Assembly (NCBI RefSeq): GCF_016065055.1
Contig: NZ_CP065856.1
Location: forward strand, 2,293,836-2,357,835
Length of the DNA: 64,000 nucleotides
Source of the DNA: Halosimplex litoreum
Lineage (GTDB): Archaea > Halobacteriota > Halobacteria > Halobacteriales > Haloarculaceae
Direction: 5' to 3'
The position numbers were made by a program, and so were the translations under genes. The notes under the pieces are model-generated. The model did no database searches, was not told where the DNA came from, and was given only the letters and a program-made list of their open reading frames with translations. Positions 50,955 to 59,802 of the stretch are shown here, piece after piece; within the stretch, counting starts at the first letter, position 1, and every line of letters begins with the position of its first letter.

Positions 50955-52336
50955 TCTCGCTCGACTCGGAGCGGGTTCCGAACTCCGACGGACACGTTCG
51001 ACCAGCGGTACTCCAGCCGAATCCAGAGCGGAACGGCGACGAGGAGCGCGACGACGGCGACCCCTTCGAGCGGGCCGACCCAGCGCGGGAAGGCGTAGGC
51101 GATGCCGTTGGCGATCGACGGCGGCAGCGACGCCAGCACGCTGCCCGAGACCGAGCGGTCCGCCGCGGTCGGCTCGCGGTCCGGCAGGTCGAGCGCGGCC
51201 GCGCTCTCCCCGCCCGCGCTCTCCTCGCCGGTCCCCAGCCGCTCGGCCTCGTAGGGGAACCCGATGGTGGCGCTCCACACCACTTCGCCCGTGCGGTCGA
51301 CCTCCAGCACGCGGTCGCCGTTCGAATCGGTGACGAGCGTGTGGCCGTTGGGCAGGCGGTCGGCATCTCGCGGCCAGCCCAGACGGGCGTCGCTCCAGGT
51401 CCACGACCGGTTCCAGCTCCCGTCCTCGCGCTGGTACTCGACGACCCGACCGTTCTCGGAGTCGGCGACCAGCAGCGCCGGTCCGCCCCGCTCGGGCGGG
51501 ATGTAGTCGGGGTTGTGCTGCTCGTAGAGGGTGTCGTGGTCGCCGTCCTCGCCGAGCGTCCAGTTCTCCATCAGTCCGCGCTCGAAGTCCACGAAGGCGA
51601 CCTGGTCGTGGTTGCGGAGGCTGACCATCGCGGCGTCGCGGCCCTCGATCTCGACGTGTTCCACGTCGTTGAGGTGGGTCCAGTCGGCGGGGAAGGGGCC
51701 GCCGCTGTGGACGTCGAAGGCGGCCTGAGCGCCCCACTCCCAGGTGATCAGGTCGGTGGTCGTGTTGACGACGAAGACGCGGTCGCGGTCGATGTCGGCG
51801 ACGAGCAGGCGGTGGTCGTCGATCCGGTCGACGTCGTGCCACCGGGTCGAGTGCTTGCCGGGCGTGACGCGGCTGAACACGTCGGTCGACTCGCCGGTGG
51901 TGAGGTTGACGCGTTCGACGCCGTTTCGCGTGCAGACCGATCCGTCGCAGGCCTCGGGCGTGAGATGGTCGGCGTAGACGAACTCGACGGTCGAGTTCGT
52001 CCCGGCGACGGGGTCGACGTCCCAGTAGCGGGTGTGGTCGTTCTCGTGGTAGTAGATCCCTCCGTCGGCGGCGAAGGCCACGAGTTCGGCTTGCGCACGC
52101 GGGCCGTCGTTCTCGTCGGCGACGAAGGCGTTGGAGTCGGTCGCGACCACGGTCCGGCCGTCCCGCGGGTCGACGACCGGCGACAGGTCACCCGAGCGCA
52201 GCGCCTGTTCGACCGAGGGGTCGCCGACGACGCGGTCGCTCGACCGCTCGGCCTCGACGTACCCGACCGCGACGATCCCGCTCGCGAGGACGACGACGAG
52301 CGCCAGCGACACTCGGAGAGTCCGGCGGTCGAGCAT
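50951..52336 (-). CDS. Arylsulfotransferase-like beta-propeller membrane protein
   Basis: A 461-residue protein with membrane segments at both ends (about 9-28 and 420-440). Between them is an extracellular beta-propeller: repeated blades such as LLVADIDRDRVFVVNT, LLVADSENGRVVEYQ and TLVTDSNGDRVLEVDR. THLNDVEHVE in the middle is the type of His-containing strand found in the ASST family. Sulfation of surface glycans is plausible because haloarchaeal N-glycans can be sulfated. It is co-translated with the glycosyltransferase-like gene downstream (ATGA overlap). Confidence 0.7.
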   Translation of the reverse strand: MLDRRTLRVSLALVVVLASGIVAVGYVEAERSSDRVVGDPSVEQALRSGDLSPVVDPRDGRTVVATDSNAFVADENDGPRAQAELVAFAADGGIYYHENDHTRYWDVDPVAGTNSTVEFVYADHLTPEACDGSVCTRNGVERVNLTTGESTDVFSRVTPGKHSTRWHDVDRIDDHRLLVADIDRDRVFVVNTTTDLITWEWGAQAAFDVHSGGPFPADWTHLNDVEHVEIEGRDAAMVSLRNHDQVAFVDFERGLMENWTLGEDGDHDTLYEQHNPDYIPPERGGPALLVADSENGRVVEYQREDGSWNRSWTWSDARLGWPRDADRLPNGHTLVTDSNGDRVLEVDRTGEVVWSATIGFPYEAERLGTGEESAGGESAAALDLPDREPTAADRSVSGSVLASLPPSIANGIAYAFPRWVGPLEGVAVVALLVAVPLWIRLEYRWSNVSVGVRNPLRVERE

Positions 52337-52484
52337 GCCCGGGGTGACGGGGGCGACCCACTAAGAGCGATCCCCGGCGATACCGTGGTCGTGCCCCGCC
52401 GCCCGCCGCCCGTCGCGGAGTCCGGTGGACTCGTCGCTCGCAGGCCGAAGGGACTTGACCGTCGCCACCCAACCGACGGGGGAG

Positions 52485-54413
52485 ATGGGGGAGTCATTCG
52501 AACCGGCTTCGAGCCGACGCCGTACCCTCCTCCGGTCGCTGGCCGTCGGGGGGAGCCTGGCGACCGTCGGGTGCATGCGCCGACTGCGCGCGGCGTCGGG
52601 CTGGGAGTCGGTGTCGCCGGTGTCGATCGGGATCGCGACGCTCCCGGCGGACGCCGACCCCTACGCGTTGCGGGTCGCCCAGTCGGTCGCCGGGTGGTTC
52701 CGCGCGGCGGGCCTGCGAGTGACCGTCACGCCAGTCGCGCCAGAGGAGCTGTACCGCCGGGTGCTCATCCGCAACGACTTCGACGCCTTCGTCGGCCGCG
52801 TCCCCGCTCGCCTCCGCGAGGCCGACGGGCTCTACGCGCTGTTGCACTCGCGTTTTGGCTCCGAGCCGGGCTGGCAGAACCCCTTCGGCTACGCGAACCT
52901 CGACGTCGACGAGCGGCTGACCGAAGCGCGGTCCGCCACCGGCGAGGCCCACAGAGAGGCGATCGCCGCCGTCCAGCGCACCGTCGCCCGGACGCAGCCG
53001 TTCGCGCTGGTCGCGTTCCCAGACGCCGTCAGGGCCGTCCGCGGCGACCGCTTCGCCGGGTGGACCCGCCGCGACTACCGGTCGCCGCTGGGCTATCTCG
53101 CGCTCGACGCGTCGCCGGCGCGGGGCGACCGGCCGGGCGACGCGGGCGCGACTACCGGACCGACCCCCGACGGGCCGGCGGCCACACCGACCGACCGACC
53201 GACCGTCGCGGACGACCGGGCGACCACTCGGGCCGCCCCGGCGACGCTTCGCGTCGTCGTCACCGACCGGCGGCCGACGGAGAACCTCAACCCCCTGGCC
53301 GCGGAGTTTCGGTGGAGCGGCGCCCTGACGGGGCTGCTGTACGACCGGCTGGGACGCGAGACGGGCGACGGACGGATCGAACCGTGGCTGGCCGACGGCT
53401 GGGAGTTCGAGACCGTCGACGGTCGCCCGCGAGCGCGCGTCCGCCTCCGCGACGACTGCTCGTGGCACGACGACGAACCGGTGACGGCCGCCGACGCGGC
53501 GTTCACCTACGCGCTGCTCGCCGACGTGACGCTCGGCCGGACCGACGAATCGACCGAGACGCCGACCGAGAGCGACGCGGCCGTGGCCGCCCCCCGCTTT
53601 CGCGGCCGGAGCAGCCTCGTCGCCGACGCCGAGGCGATCGATTCGCGGACGGTCGAGATCCGGTTCGTCGAGTGCACTGCCGAAGTCGCGACGCGCGCGC
53701 TCGCGGTTCCGGTGTTGCCCGAACACGTCTGGCGTGACCGGACCGGCCCGGCGTCGGTCGGCGGCGTCGATTTCGGCGCCGCCTCGGAGGCGCTCGTCAC
53801 GAACAACGTCCCGCCCGTCGGCAGCGGCCCGTTCAGATTCGAGCGCAACGTCCCCGGCGACCGTCTCGTACTCGAACGCGACGACGACCACTTCCTCGCC
53901 GACGCCGCACCCGCCGAGCTACCGGGCGACGCGGGCGGACTCCCACCGTACGAACAGATCGACGTGACCGTCGTCGGCGCCGACGAGACGGCCGTCTCGA
54001 TGGTCACGAACGGCGACGCCGACGTGACCGGCACCGCGGTCGGCGCCGACACCATCCCACGGATCGGCCGGGCGGACGGCGTCGACCTGGTCGTCGGTCG
54101 GTCGCCCTCACCGTACGTCGTCGGCTACAACGCCCGCCGGCCGCCGCTGACGAACCCGCGGTTCCGGAACACGCTCGGCCACCTCGTGGACCGCCGGGTG
54201 CTGGTCGAGGACGTGTTCGACGGGTACGCCTGGCCCGCGGCGAGCCCGCTTTCCGGGACCGGCTCGGTCCCCCAGGACCTCCGGTTCGGGGACGACCATC
54301 CCGTGACGCCCTTTCTCGGCTCGGACGGCACCCTCGACGCCGCCGCCGCGCGGGCGACGTTCCGTGAGGCCGGCTACGAGTACGACGACGGCACCCTCGT
54401 GGAGCGCGACTGA
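52485..54413 (+). CDS. Lipoprotein solute-binding protein, family 5, apparently circularly permuted
   Basis: A 642-residue protein with a twin-arginine signal (SSRRRTLLRSLAVGG) and lipobox Cys30. Residues about 45-205 match the second lobe of family 5 oligopeptide-binding proteins: AQSVAGWFRAAGLRVTV, RNDFDAFVGR, NPFGYANLDVDERL, then FPDAVRAVRGDRFAGW. A Thr/Pro/Asp linker (206-253) leads into the first lobe from 254: TENLNPLAAEFRWSGALTGL, LADGWEFET, then NARRPPLTNPRFRNTLGHLV. It ends at FREAGYEYDDGTLVERD, exactly where the normal second lobe would begin. No ABC permease is nearby. Its stop overlaps the PAP2 start by one base. Confidence 0.8.
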   Translation: MGESFEPASSRRRTLLRSLAVGGSLATVGCMRRLRAASGWESVSPVSIGIATLPADADPYALRVAQSVAGWFRAAGLRVTVTPVAPEELYRRVLIRNDFDAFVGRVPARLREADGLYALLHSRFGSEPGWQNPFGYANLDVDERLTEARSATGEAHREAIAAVQRTVARTQPFALVAFPDAVRAVRGDRFAGWTRRDYRSPLGYLALDASPARGDRPGDAGATTGPTPDGPAATPTDRPTVADDRATTRAAPATLRVVVTDRRPTENLNPLAAEFRWSGALTGLLYDRLGRETGDGRIEPWLADGWEFETVDGRPRARVRLRDDCSWHDDEPVTAADAAFTYALLADVTLGRTDESTETPTESDAAVAAPRFRGRSSLVADAEAIDSRTVEIRFVECTAEVATRALAVPVLPEHVWRDRTGPASVGGVDFGAASEALVTNNVPPVGSGPFRFERNVPGDRLVLERDDDHFLADAAPAELPGDAGGLPPYEQIDVTVVGADETAVSMVTNGDADVTGTAVGADTIPRIGRADGVDLVVGRSPSPYVVGYNARRPPLTNPRFRNTLGHLVDRRVLVEDVFDGYAWPAASPLSGTGSVPQDLRFGDDHPVTPFLGSDGTLDAAAARATFREAGYEYDDGTLVERD

Positions 54414-55276
54414 TGGGGCTCGCGACCGTCCTCGCCCAGCTGGCCACCGTCGTCGTCGCACTCCACCTCCTCGGACTGGCGGCGGTCGTCGGCCGTGACG
54501 GGCTGGCTGGCGCCCCGAGCCGGATTCAGGCGAACCTCCGGCGAGTCGCGCCCACGCTCGGCCTGCTCGTCGTCGTCCTCGCCGTCAACGGTATCGTTCG
54601 CGACGTGGGCGTCGAGATCTCGTGGCTCATCGGCGTCAACGTCACCGGCGCCATCCACGCGATCGAGGGGGGGTTCGTCGCCCGCCTCCAGTCGGTCGCC
54701 GCTCCGCCGCTGACCGCCTACTTCGGCGCCGTCTACGTCTTCGGCTACGCCTTCCTCGTCACGTTCCCGGTCGTCGTATACCTCGCCTGCGAGGACGACC
54801 GCCCGGTCCGGACGCTGCTTGTCGCCTACGCGGTCAACTACGCGCTCGGACTCGTCTGTTACGTCTGCTTCATCTCCTACGGCCCCCGGAACGTCACGCC
54901 CCAGGCGGTCGAGTCGCTGTTGTACACGAACTGGCCCCAGGCGCAGCTGCTGACCGGCCGGGTCAACCGGAACACGAACGTCTTCCCGTCGCTGCACGCC
55001 TCCCTGTCCGTGACGGTCGCGCTCGTCGCCCGCCGCTATCGCGATATCTTCCCCCGTTGGTACCCCGTCGCCGCCGCCCTCGCGGTCTCGATCGCCGTCT
55101 CGACGATGTATCTCGGCATCCACTGGGCGACCGACGTGGTCGCCGGCGGGGCGCTCGCCGCGGTCGCGGTCGCGGTCGGCGCCACCGTCGCCGAGGCAGC
55201 CGACGAGTCCCAGCCGGCACCAGGCGACCCGTCCGCGGGGTGGACCGACCGCGTCGTCGCGTGGATCCGGCGGTGA
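54413..55276 (+). CDS. PAP2-family membrane phosphatase
   Basis: A 287-residue membrane protein with about six hydrophobic segments. Catalytic motifs: FPSLHASLSVTVAL near residue 190 (PSxH with the catalytic His) and MYLGIHWATDVVAGG near residue 235 (the HxxxD part). It resembles the PAP2_3/inositol-phosphorylceramide-synthase branch, so it may hydrolyse or transfer lipid phosphates on the outer face of the membrane, for example polyprenyl diphosphate. The ATG overlaps the stop of the solute-binding gene (TGATG). Confidence 0.82.
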   Translation: MGLATVLAQLATVVVALHLLGLAAVVGRDGLAGAPSRIQANLRRVAPTLGLLVVVLAVNGIVRDVGVEISWLIGVNVTGAIHAIEGGFVARLQSVAAPPLTAYFGAVYVFGYAFLVTFPVVVYLACEDDRPVRTLLVAYAVNYALGLVCYVCFISYGPRNVTPQAVESLLYTNWPQAQLLTGRVNRNTNVFPSLHASLSVTVALVARRYRDIFPRWYPVAAALAVSIAVSTMYLGIHWATDVVAGGALAAVAVAVGATVAEAADESQPAPGDPSAGWTDRVVAWIRR

Positions 55277-55334
55277 CCCGCCGTGTCGCCCGCTCCTACC
55301 GCCGGGCCCGCCACCGGGTACTACCGCCCCGCGG

Positions 55335-56450
55335 TCAGAGCGTCACCACGATCGGGACCGGCGTGAAACACAGCGCGCCGAGCACGAGCGCGAGCGCCCC
55401 GACGGCCTGCCGCCGGCGGTCGACGGGCCGATCGTCCAGCGGCGTCGCGGTTCCGGCGCGACCGAGGACGAGCGTCAACAGGCCCCAGAGGACCCAGATG
55501 CCGACCGCCTGCCCGTCGGCGAACACCAGCAGCGCCGCCGCGAGTCCGAACAGCGCGAGCGGCAGGACGTACCGCAGCGCCGCGACGCGCTCGCCGACGA
55601 GCGCACGGGAGACGTGCGCGCCGTCGAGCTGTCCGACCGGCAGGAGGTTGAGGAACGTGACGAACGCGCCCACCCACCCACCGATCAGGACGGGGTTGAC
55701 CGCCAGGCCGGGGTCGCCGTAGCGTAGCGGCTCGCCCAGCACCGCCGCGACGGCCTGGATCAACGGCGGGTAGCCCAGCTCGTACTGCGTCGCGTAAGCC
55801 AGCCCGCCCGCCCCGCTCACGTCGATCGGCGGCAACGAGACGCCGATCGCGGTCACGGCGACGGTCGCGACCAGCCCCGCCAGCGGGCCGGCGACGCCGA
55901 TATCGAACAGCGCCTCCCGGTCGGGGATGTGGTCGCGCATCCGGATAACCGCGCCCAGAGTCCCGAGCGCGGTCGGTACCGGGATGAAGTAGGGCAGCGA
56001 CGCCTCCACGTCGTGGTACCGCGAGGCGAGGTAGTGGCCGAACTCGTGGACCGCTAGCACCGAGAGGACGGCCGCCGCGAACGGCCACGCCGACAGCAGC
56101 CGCCCCGGCGCCGTTCCCAGGCCGTAGCCGTACCACCCCGTCCCCGCGAACAGCGTCGTCGCGAGCGTCGCGACGAACAGGGCGACGTTCGTCCACGGGA
56201 CCCCCTCGACCGCCGTCGAGCGCTCCGTGGCGACGAGGACGTGTTCACCGGTCTCGCGGGCCAGCCGCACGCGGTAGCCCCGTTCGCGAAAGCGCCGCGC
56301 GAGCCGCTGTTCGACCGCCTCGCGCCCACCGTCCAGTTCGCCGTAGTAGCGCGCGCCGTCGTCGGTAGCCTCCACCTCGTACACGTCGAAGGACTCGCCG
56401 AGCGACCCCGGCTCGGGCAGGTCCGGCGACGGCGACGTGGGTGCGGACAT
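55335..56450 (-). CDS. Site-2 protease-like M50 metalloprotease
   Basis: A 371-residue membrane protease. AVHEFGHYLASRYHDVEA holds the HExxH zinc motif, and FLNLLPVGQLDGAHV holds the LDG motif with the third zinc ligand. About eight hydrophobic segments follow a roughly 70-residue cytoplasmic N-terminal domain. It should cleave membrane-anchored substrates within the bilayer; with the presenilin-like gene it makes two intramembrane proteases in this window. TATA GGTATTTGC is centred 28 bases before the ATG. Confidence 0.88.
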   Translation of the reverse strand: MSAPTSPSPDLPEPGSLGESFDVYEVEATDDGARYYGELDGGREAVEQRLARRFRERGYRVRLARETGEHVLVATERSTAVEGVPWTNVALFVATLATTLFAGTGWYGYGLGTAPGRLLSAWPFAAAVLSVLAVHEFGHYLASRYHDVEASLPYFIPVPTALGTLGAVIRMRDHIPDREALFDIGVAGPLAGLVATVAVTAIGVSLPPIDVSGAGGLAYATQYELGYPPLIQAVAAVLGEPLRYGDPGLAVNPVLIGGWVGAFVTFLNLLPVGQLDGAHVSRALVGERVAALRYVLPLALFGLAAALLVFADGQAVGIWVLWGLLTLVLGRAGTATPLDDRPVDRRRQAVGALALVLGALCFTPVPIVVTL

Positions 56451-56565
56451 CACCCTGCCTATGGACGGGATCCGCAAATACCTGACCACGCCGTGGGCGA
56501 CGGCGTTTCCGCCGACCACGCGCCCGGTCGGGCCGTTCATGCCGGTCCGGCCCGTAGCGTCGCCG

Positions 56566-57330
56566 ATGGCACGCCCACCGACACCGGACGCCGAGCCGGT
56601 CCTCGCCGATCTCGCCGACCGCGGCTACGAGACGACCCGGCTCGCGGGCACCGACCAGCCGGCGGCGGTCGCGACCGGCGGCGACCCGCCGGGCGCGGTG
56701 ACCGACCGCCCGTTCTCGGTCGAGCCGCTCGCCGTCGCGACGCCGCTGGAGGTCGTCGCGAGGCTGGCCGCGGCCGCCACCGAGCGGCGCGCGACGCTGT
56801 TCGTCGCCGACCCCGAGACCGCGGCCGACGCCCGCGAGATACTGACCGAACCGTTCCTGCGTCGCCCCGACGCCGAGGAGTGCCGAGCGTTCTACTCGAT
56901 CCCCGACCGCATCCGTCTGACCGACGGGACGCTCGCCGCCGCGCCCGCCGACGGCCCGCTTTGCTGGCGCGAGGAGCCCGCCACCCCCGGGGTCACCGGC
57001 GACGGCGGCGACGCTCCTCGCCTCCTGCTCGAAGCCGACGGCGACCTCCTCGCCGCGCTCCCGTCGGTCGACGGACTGGCCTGTCCCGGTCCCGACCCCG
57101 ACGCCTTCCCGTATCGCTACGCGCGCGGAACCGACAGACGGATCCACGTCTCCGACCGCGACGGCGAGATCGGGAGTCTATCGAGTATCACCGCGATGAA
57201 ATCCGACGGCTACCGTCCCGTCCCGCTTCCGCTCGTCCCCGAACACCACATCCGCGAGAACGCCTACCTCGCCCGCCGGTGGGCGATCGCCGTCGTCGAC
57301 GACGGTGACGTGTCCTACCGCACCGCCTGA
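56566..57330 (+). CDS. Conserved-looking soluble protein, function unknown
   Basis: A 254-residue protein, Ala/Asp-rich, with a mixed alpha/beta pattern (EVVARLAAAATERRATLFVA near the middle) and a basic-hydrophobic end (GYRPVPLPLVPEHHIRENAYL). There is no signal peptide or membrane segment, and cysteines are scattered. I do not recognise a family. The start is uncertain: ATGs at 56437 and 56539 are in frame, but 56566 begins where the sequence looks coding and acidic. It is divergent from the M50 gene. Confidence 0.6.
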   Translation: MARPPTPDAEPVLADLADRGYETTRLAGTDQPAAVATGGDPPGAVTDRPFSVEPLAVATPLEVVARLAAAATERRATLFVADPETAADAREILTEPFLRRPDAEECRAFYSIPDRIRLTDGTLAAAPADGPLCWREEPATPGVTGDGGDAPRLLLEADGDLLAALPSVDGLACPGPDPDAFPYRYARGTDRRIHVSDRDGEIGSLSSITAMKSDGYRPVPLPLVPEHHIRENAYLARRWAIAVVDDGDVSYRTA

Positions 57331-57423
57331 TCGTCTCCGCCCCGAAAAGAGAGGTGAAAAGTGCGACTCGCTCGGCTCGACGCGGGGAACCGGCGGCCCC
57401 GTCGTCGGACACCGAACCTCGGC

Positions 57424-57861
57424 CTACCGCTCCTCGGAGTCGAGAACGCGGATCTGGTCGCCGCGGACCGTCACGGGGATCGGGACGGTCGCCTCGTACA
57501 GTTCGACGGTGACCTGGTCTTTGCCCTCGTCGATGCGCTGTACCTGGGCCTTCTCGCCCTTGAACGGGCCGGCGATGAGCTCGACGATGTCCCCCTCGGC
57601 GATACCCTCGACGTCGGGCTTGGGCGAGAGGAAGTGTTCGACCTCGGCGATGCCGGACTTGCCGGGGACGACGCCGCGCATGTGCGGAATCTCGTCGGAG
57701 ATGCGCTCGAAGACCGCGGACTCGTCGGCCTCGACCATGACGTAGGAGGTCAGCGAGTCCGGCGCGAGCGCGGCGTGGATCGACTCCTCCTCGCGGTTCA
57801 TGATCATATCGGCGACGGTGCGCTCCTGGCTGGCCGTGGTCTTGACGGCGAAGATACCCAT
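57424..57861 (-). CDS. spt5: Transcription elongation factor Spt5 (NusG homologue)
   Basis: A 145-residue protein with the archaeal two-domain layout. The NGN domain starts [20 protein letters not shown] and binds the RNA polymerase clamp with Spt4. The KOW domain near residues 92-125 ([19 protein letters not shown]) contacts ribosomes or other factors. The start at 57861 is chosen because five upstream residues would interrupt the secE stop. It follows secE by one base; the secE-spt5 pair next to ftsZ1 is a well-known euryarchaeal arrangement. Confidence 0.93.
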   Translation of the reverse strand: MGIFAVKTTASQERTVADMIMNREEESIHAALAPDSLTSYVMVEADESAVFERISDEIPHMRGVVPGKSGIAEVEHFLSPKPDVEGIAEGDIVELIAGPFKGEKAQVQRIDEGKDQVTVELYEATVPIPVTVRGDQIRVLDSEER

Positions 57862-57862
57862 C

Positions 57863-58039
57863 TCAGGGCACCCCACCCGGGACGAAGTTCATGATCACGA
57901 AGATCAGAAAGCCGAGGATGCCGACGAGGATGATGCCGGCCCCGGCGATCTTCGCGACTTGGGAGAACTCTTCCCACGACGGCGTGCTGGCCAGCTTCAG
58001 CACGCGGACGTAGGAGCTCAGGTCGTAGGGAACGTTCAT
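57863..58039 (-). CDS. secE: Protein translocase subunit SecE (Sec61 gamma)
   Basis: A 58-residue protein: an amphipathic N-terminal helix ([20 protein letters not shown]) followed by one membrane helix (about 32-52, [19 protein letters not shown]). This is the standard archaeal SecE, the clamp subunit of SecYE-beta. It ends one base before the spt5 start. A TATA-like CAATAGATAG is centred about 29 bases before the ATG and serves both genes. Confidence 0.9.
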   Translation of the reverse strand: MNVPYDLSSYVRVLKLASTPSWEEFSQVAKIAGAGIILVGILGFLIFVIMNFVPGGVP

Positions 58040-58163
58040 GACCGGCAGTTGCTCCCGCGGGCTCTTCTATCTATTGATGCCGCTCGGCTCGGGCGCGGGA
58101 TCCGTCGCAACCCCGGGCCGGGCTCCCAGAACCGTTTTACGCGACAGCGGTAACCAAGCGGGT

Positions 58164-59798
58164 ATGAACACGTGGCAGCGCCGGTCGGTCATCTACACCG
58201 GCGTGCTCGCCCTCTCGATGTACGCCTTTACGGTCGTCTACCAGTACGGGATGGCGACCTTCGAGGGCGACCCCAAGACGTTCCTGGAGTCGTTCCAGTT
58301 CGTCGTCGAGACGTTCACGACGACCGGCTACGGCTCCCAGGCGGGCTGGGACGCGGCGGCGATGCTCGTGCTCGTGATCGTCATGGACATCACGGGGACG
58401 GTCATGATATTCCTCGCGCTGCCGGTGGTCGCGTTTCCCGCCTTCGAGGAGGCGCTGTCGACCACCGTGCCCACGGCGGTCCAGAACGGCCACGAGGACC
58501 ACGTCATCGTCGCCACCTACACCCCCCGCGTCGAGACGCTCATCGGCGAACTCGACTCCCGCGGCGTGGACTGGGTGATCGTCGAACCGGACCGCGACCG
58601 CGCCACCGACCTCTACGAGGAGGGCTACGACGTGATCCACAGCGACCCCGACTCCGCCGACGGCCTCCGCGCCGCGAACCTCTCGGCGGCCCACGCCCTC
58701 GTCGCCGACGTGTCCGACCAGGTCGACGCCAGTATCGTCCTCACCGCCAAGGAGATCGACGAGTCGGTACGCATCGTCAGCGTCGTCGAGGAACCCGACC
58801 GCTCGCGCTACCACGAACTCGCCGGCGCCGACGCGGTGCTCTCCCCGCGCCCGCTGCTGGGCGAGAGCCTCGCCCGGAAGGTCTCCGCCAGCGTCTCGAC
58901 GGATCTGGGTAGCAAGGTCGAGGTCGGTGAGGACTTCGATATCGTCGAACTCCCCGTCCACAGGGGCGCCGAAGTGGCCGGGCGCACGCTCGCCGAGAGC
59001 GGCCTCCGCGAACAGGCCGGCGTCAACGTCATCGGCGCCTGGTTCGACGGCGAGTTCGAGAGCCCGCCCCCGCCCGACTCGGTCATCGAGCCCGGGACGG
59101 TCCTGCTGATGACCGGCCGCGACGACCGGCTGGCAGCGCTCGCCGACCGCACCCGCTCGGAGGTGCGCCGGCACACCTCCGGCGAGACCGTCGTCGTCGG
59201 CCACGGCGAGGTCGGCCAGACCGTCACGGAGATCCTCGACGACGTGGACCTCCCCTACACCGTCGTCGACAAGGAGGACGGCCCGGGCGTCGACGTGGTC
59301 GGCGACGCGACCGACCCCGCGGTGCTCGAACGTGCCGGCCTCCGTGACGCCCGGTCGGTCATCCTCGCGATCCCCGACGACACCGCCGCGGAGTTCGCCA
59401 CCCTCGTCGTCCGCGACGAGAGCGGGCAGGTCGAGATCGTCGCCCGCGCCGAGGAGGCCGAAGCCGTCCAGAAGATGTACCGCGCCGGCGCCGACTACGT
59501 CCTCGCGCTCGGGACCGTGACGGGACGGATGGTCGCCTCGGCCGTCCTCGAAGAGGAGGACGTGATCTCCCTGGACACGCAGGTCGAAGTCGTCCGCACC
59601 CGCGCGCCCGGCCTCGTCGGGACCTCCCTGGGCGACGCCGACGTGCGCGCCCGCACCGGCGTCACCGTCGTCGCCGTCGAGCGCGACGGCGAGGTCGTGA
59701 CGGATCTGGGTCCGGACTTTCGCGCCCAGTCGGGCGACGAACTCATCGTCGCCGGCCCCGACGAGGCGACCAATCGGTTCACCGAAGTGTTCGGGTGA
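58164..59798 (+). CDS. Potassium channel with two RCK (TrkA) modules
   Basis: A 544-residue protein. Two membrane helices (about 10-28 and 66-90) flank a pore loop with the K+ selectivity filter TTTGYG (52-57). Then come two tandem RCK modules. The first Rossmann domain (HVIVATYTPRVETLIGEL) has lost the GxGxxG glycines. The second (VVVGHGEVGQTVTEIL, about 344-359) keeps them. Each is followed by a TrkA-C domain (PVHRGAEVAGRTLAESGL and RTRAPGLVGTSLGDADV). In a single chain this resembles MthK/BK-type ligand-gated channels, here probably gated by a nucleotide through the second module. TATA TTTTAC is 27 bases upstream. Confidence 0.88.
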   Translation: MNTWQRRSVIYTGVLALSMYAFTVVYQYGMATFEGDPKTFLESFQFVVETFTTTGYGSQAGWDAAAMLVLVIVMDITGTVMIFLALPVVAFPAFEEALSTTVPTAVQNGHEDHVIVATYTPRVETLIGELDSRGVDWVIVEPDRDRATDLYEEGYDVIHSDPDSADGLRAANLSAAHALVADVSDQVDASIVLTAKEIDESVRIVSVVEEPDRSRYHELAGADAVLSPRPLLGESLARKVSASVSTDLGSKVEVGEDFDIVELPVHRGAEVAGRTLAESGLREQAGVNVIGAWFDGEFESPPPPDSVIEPGTVLLMTGRDDRLAALADRTRSEVRRHTSGETVVVGHGEVGQTVTEILDDVDLPYTVVDKEDGPGVDVVGDATDPAVLERAGLRDARSVILAIPDDTAAEFATLVVRDESGQVEIVARAEEAEAVQKMYRAGADYVLALGTVTGRMVASAVLEEEDVISLDTQVEVVRTRAPGLVGTSLGDADVRARTGVTVVAVERDGEVVTDLGPDFRAQSGDELIVAGPDEATNRFTEVFG

Positions 59799-59802
59799 GC
59801 GG

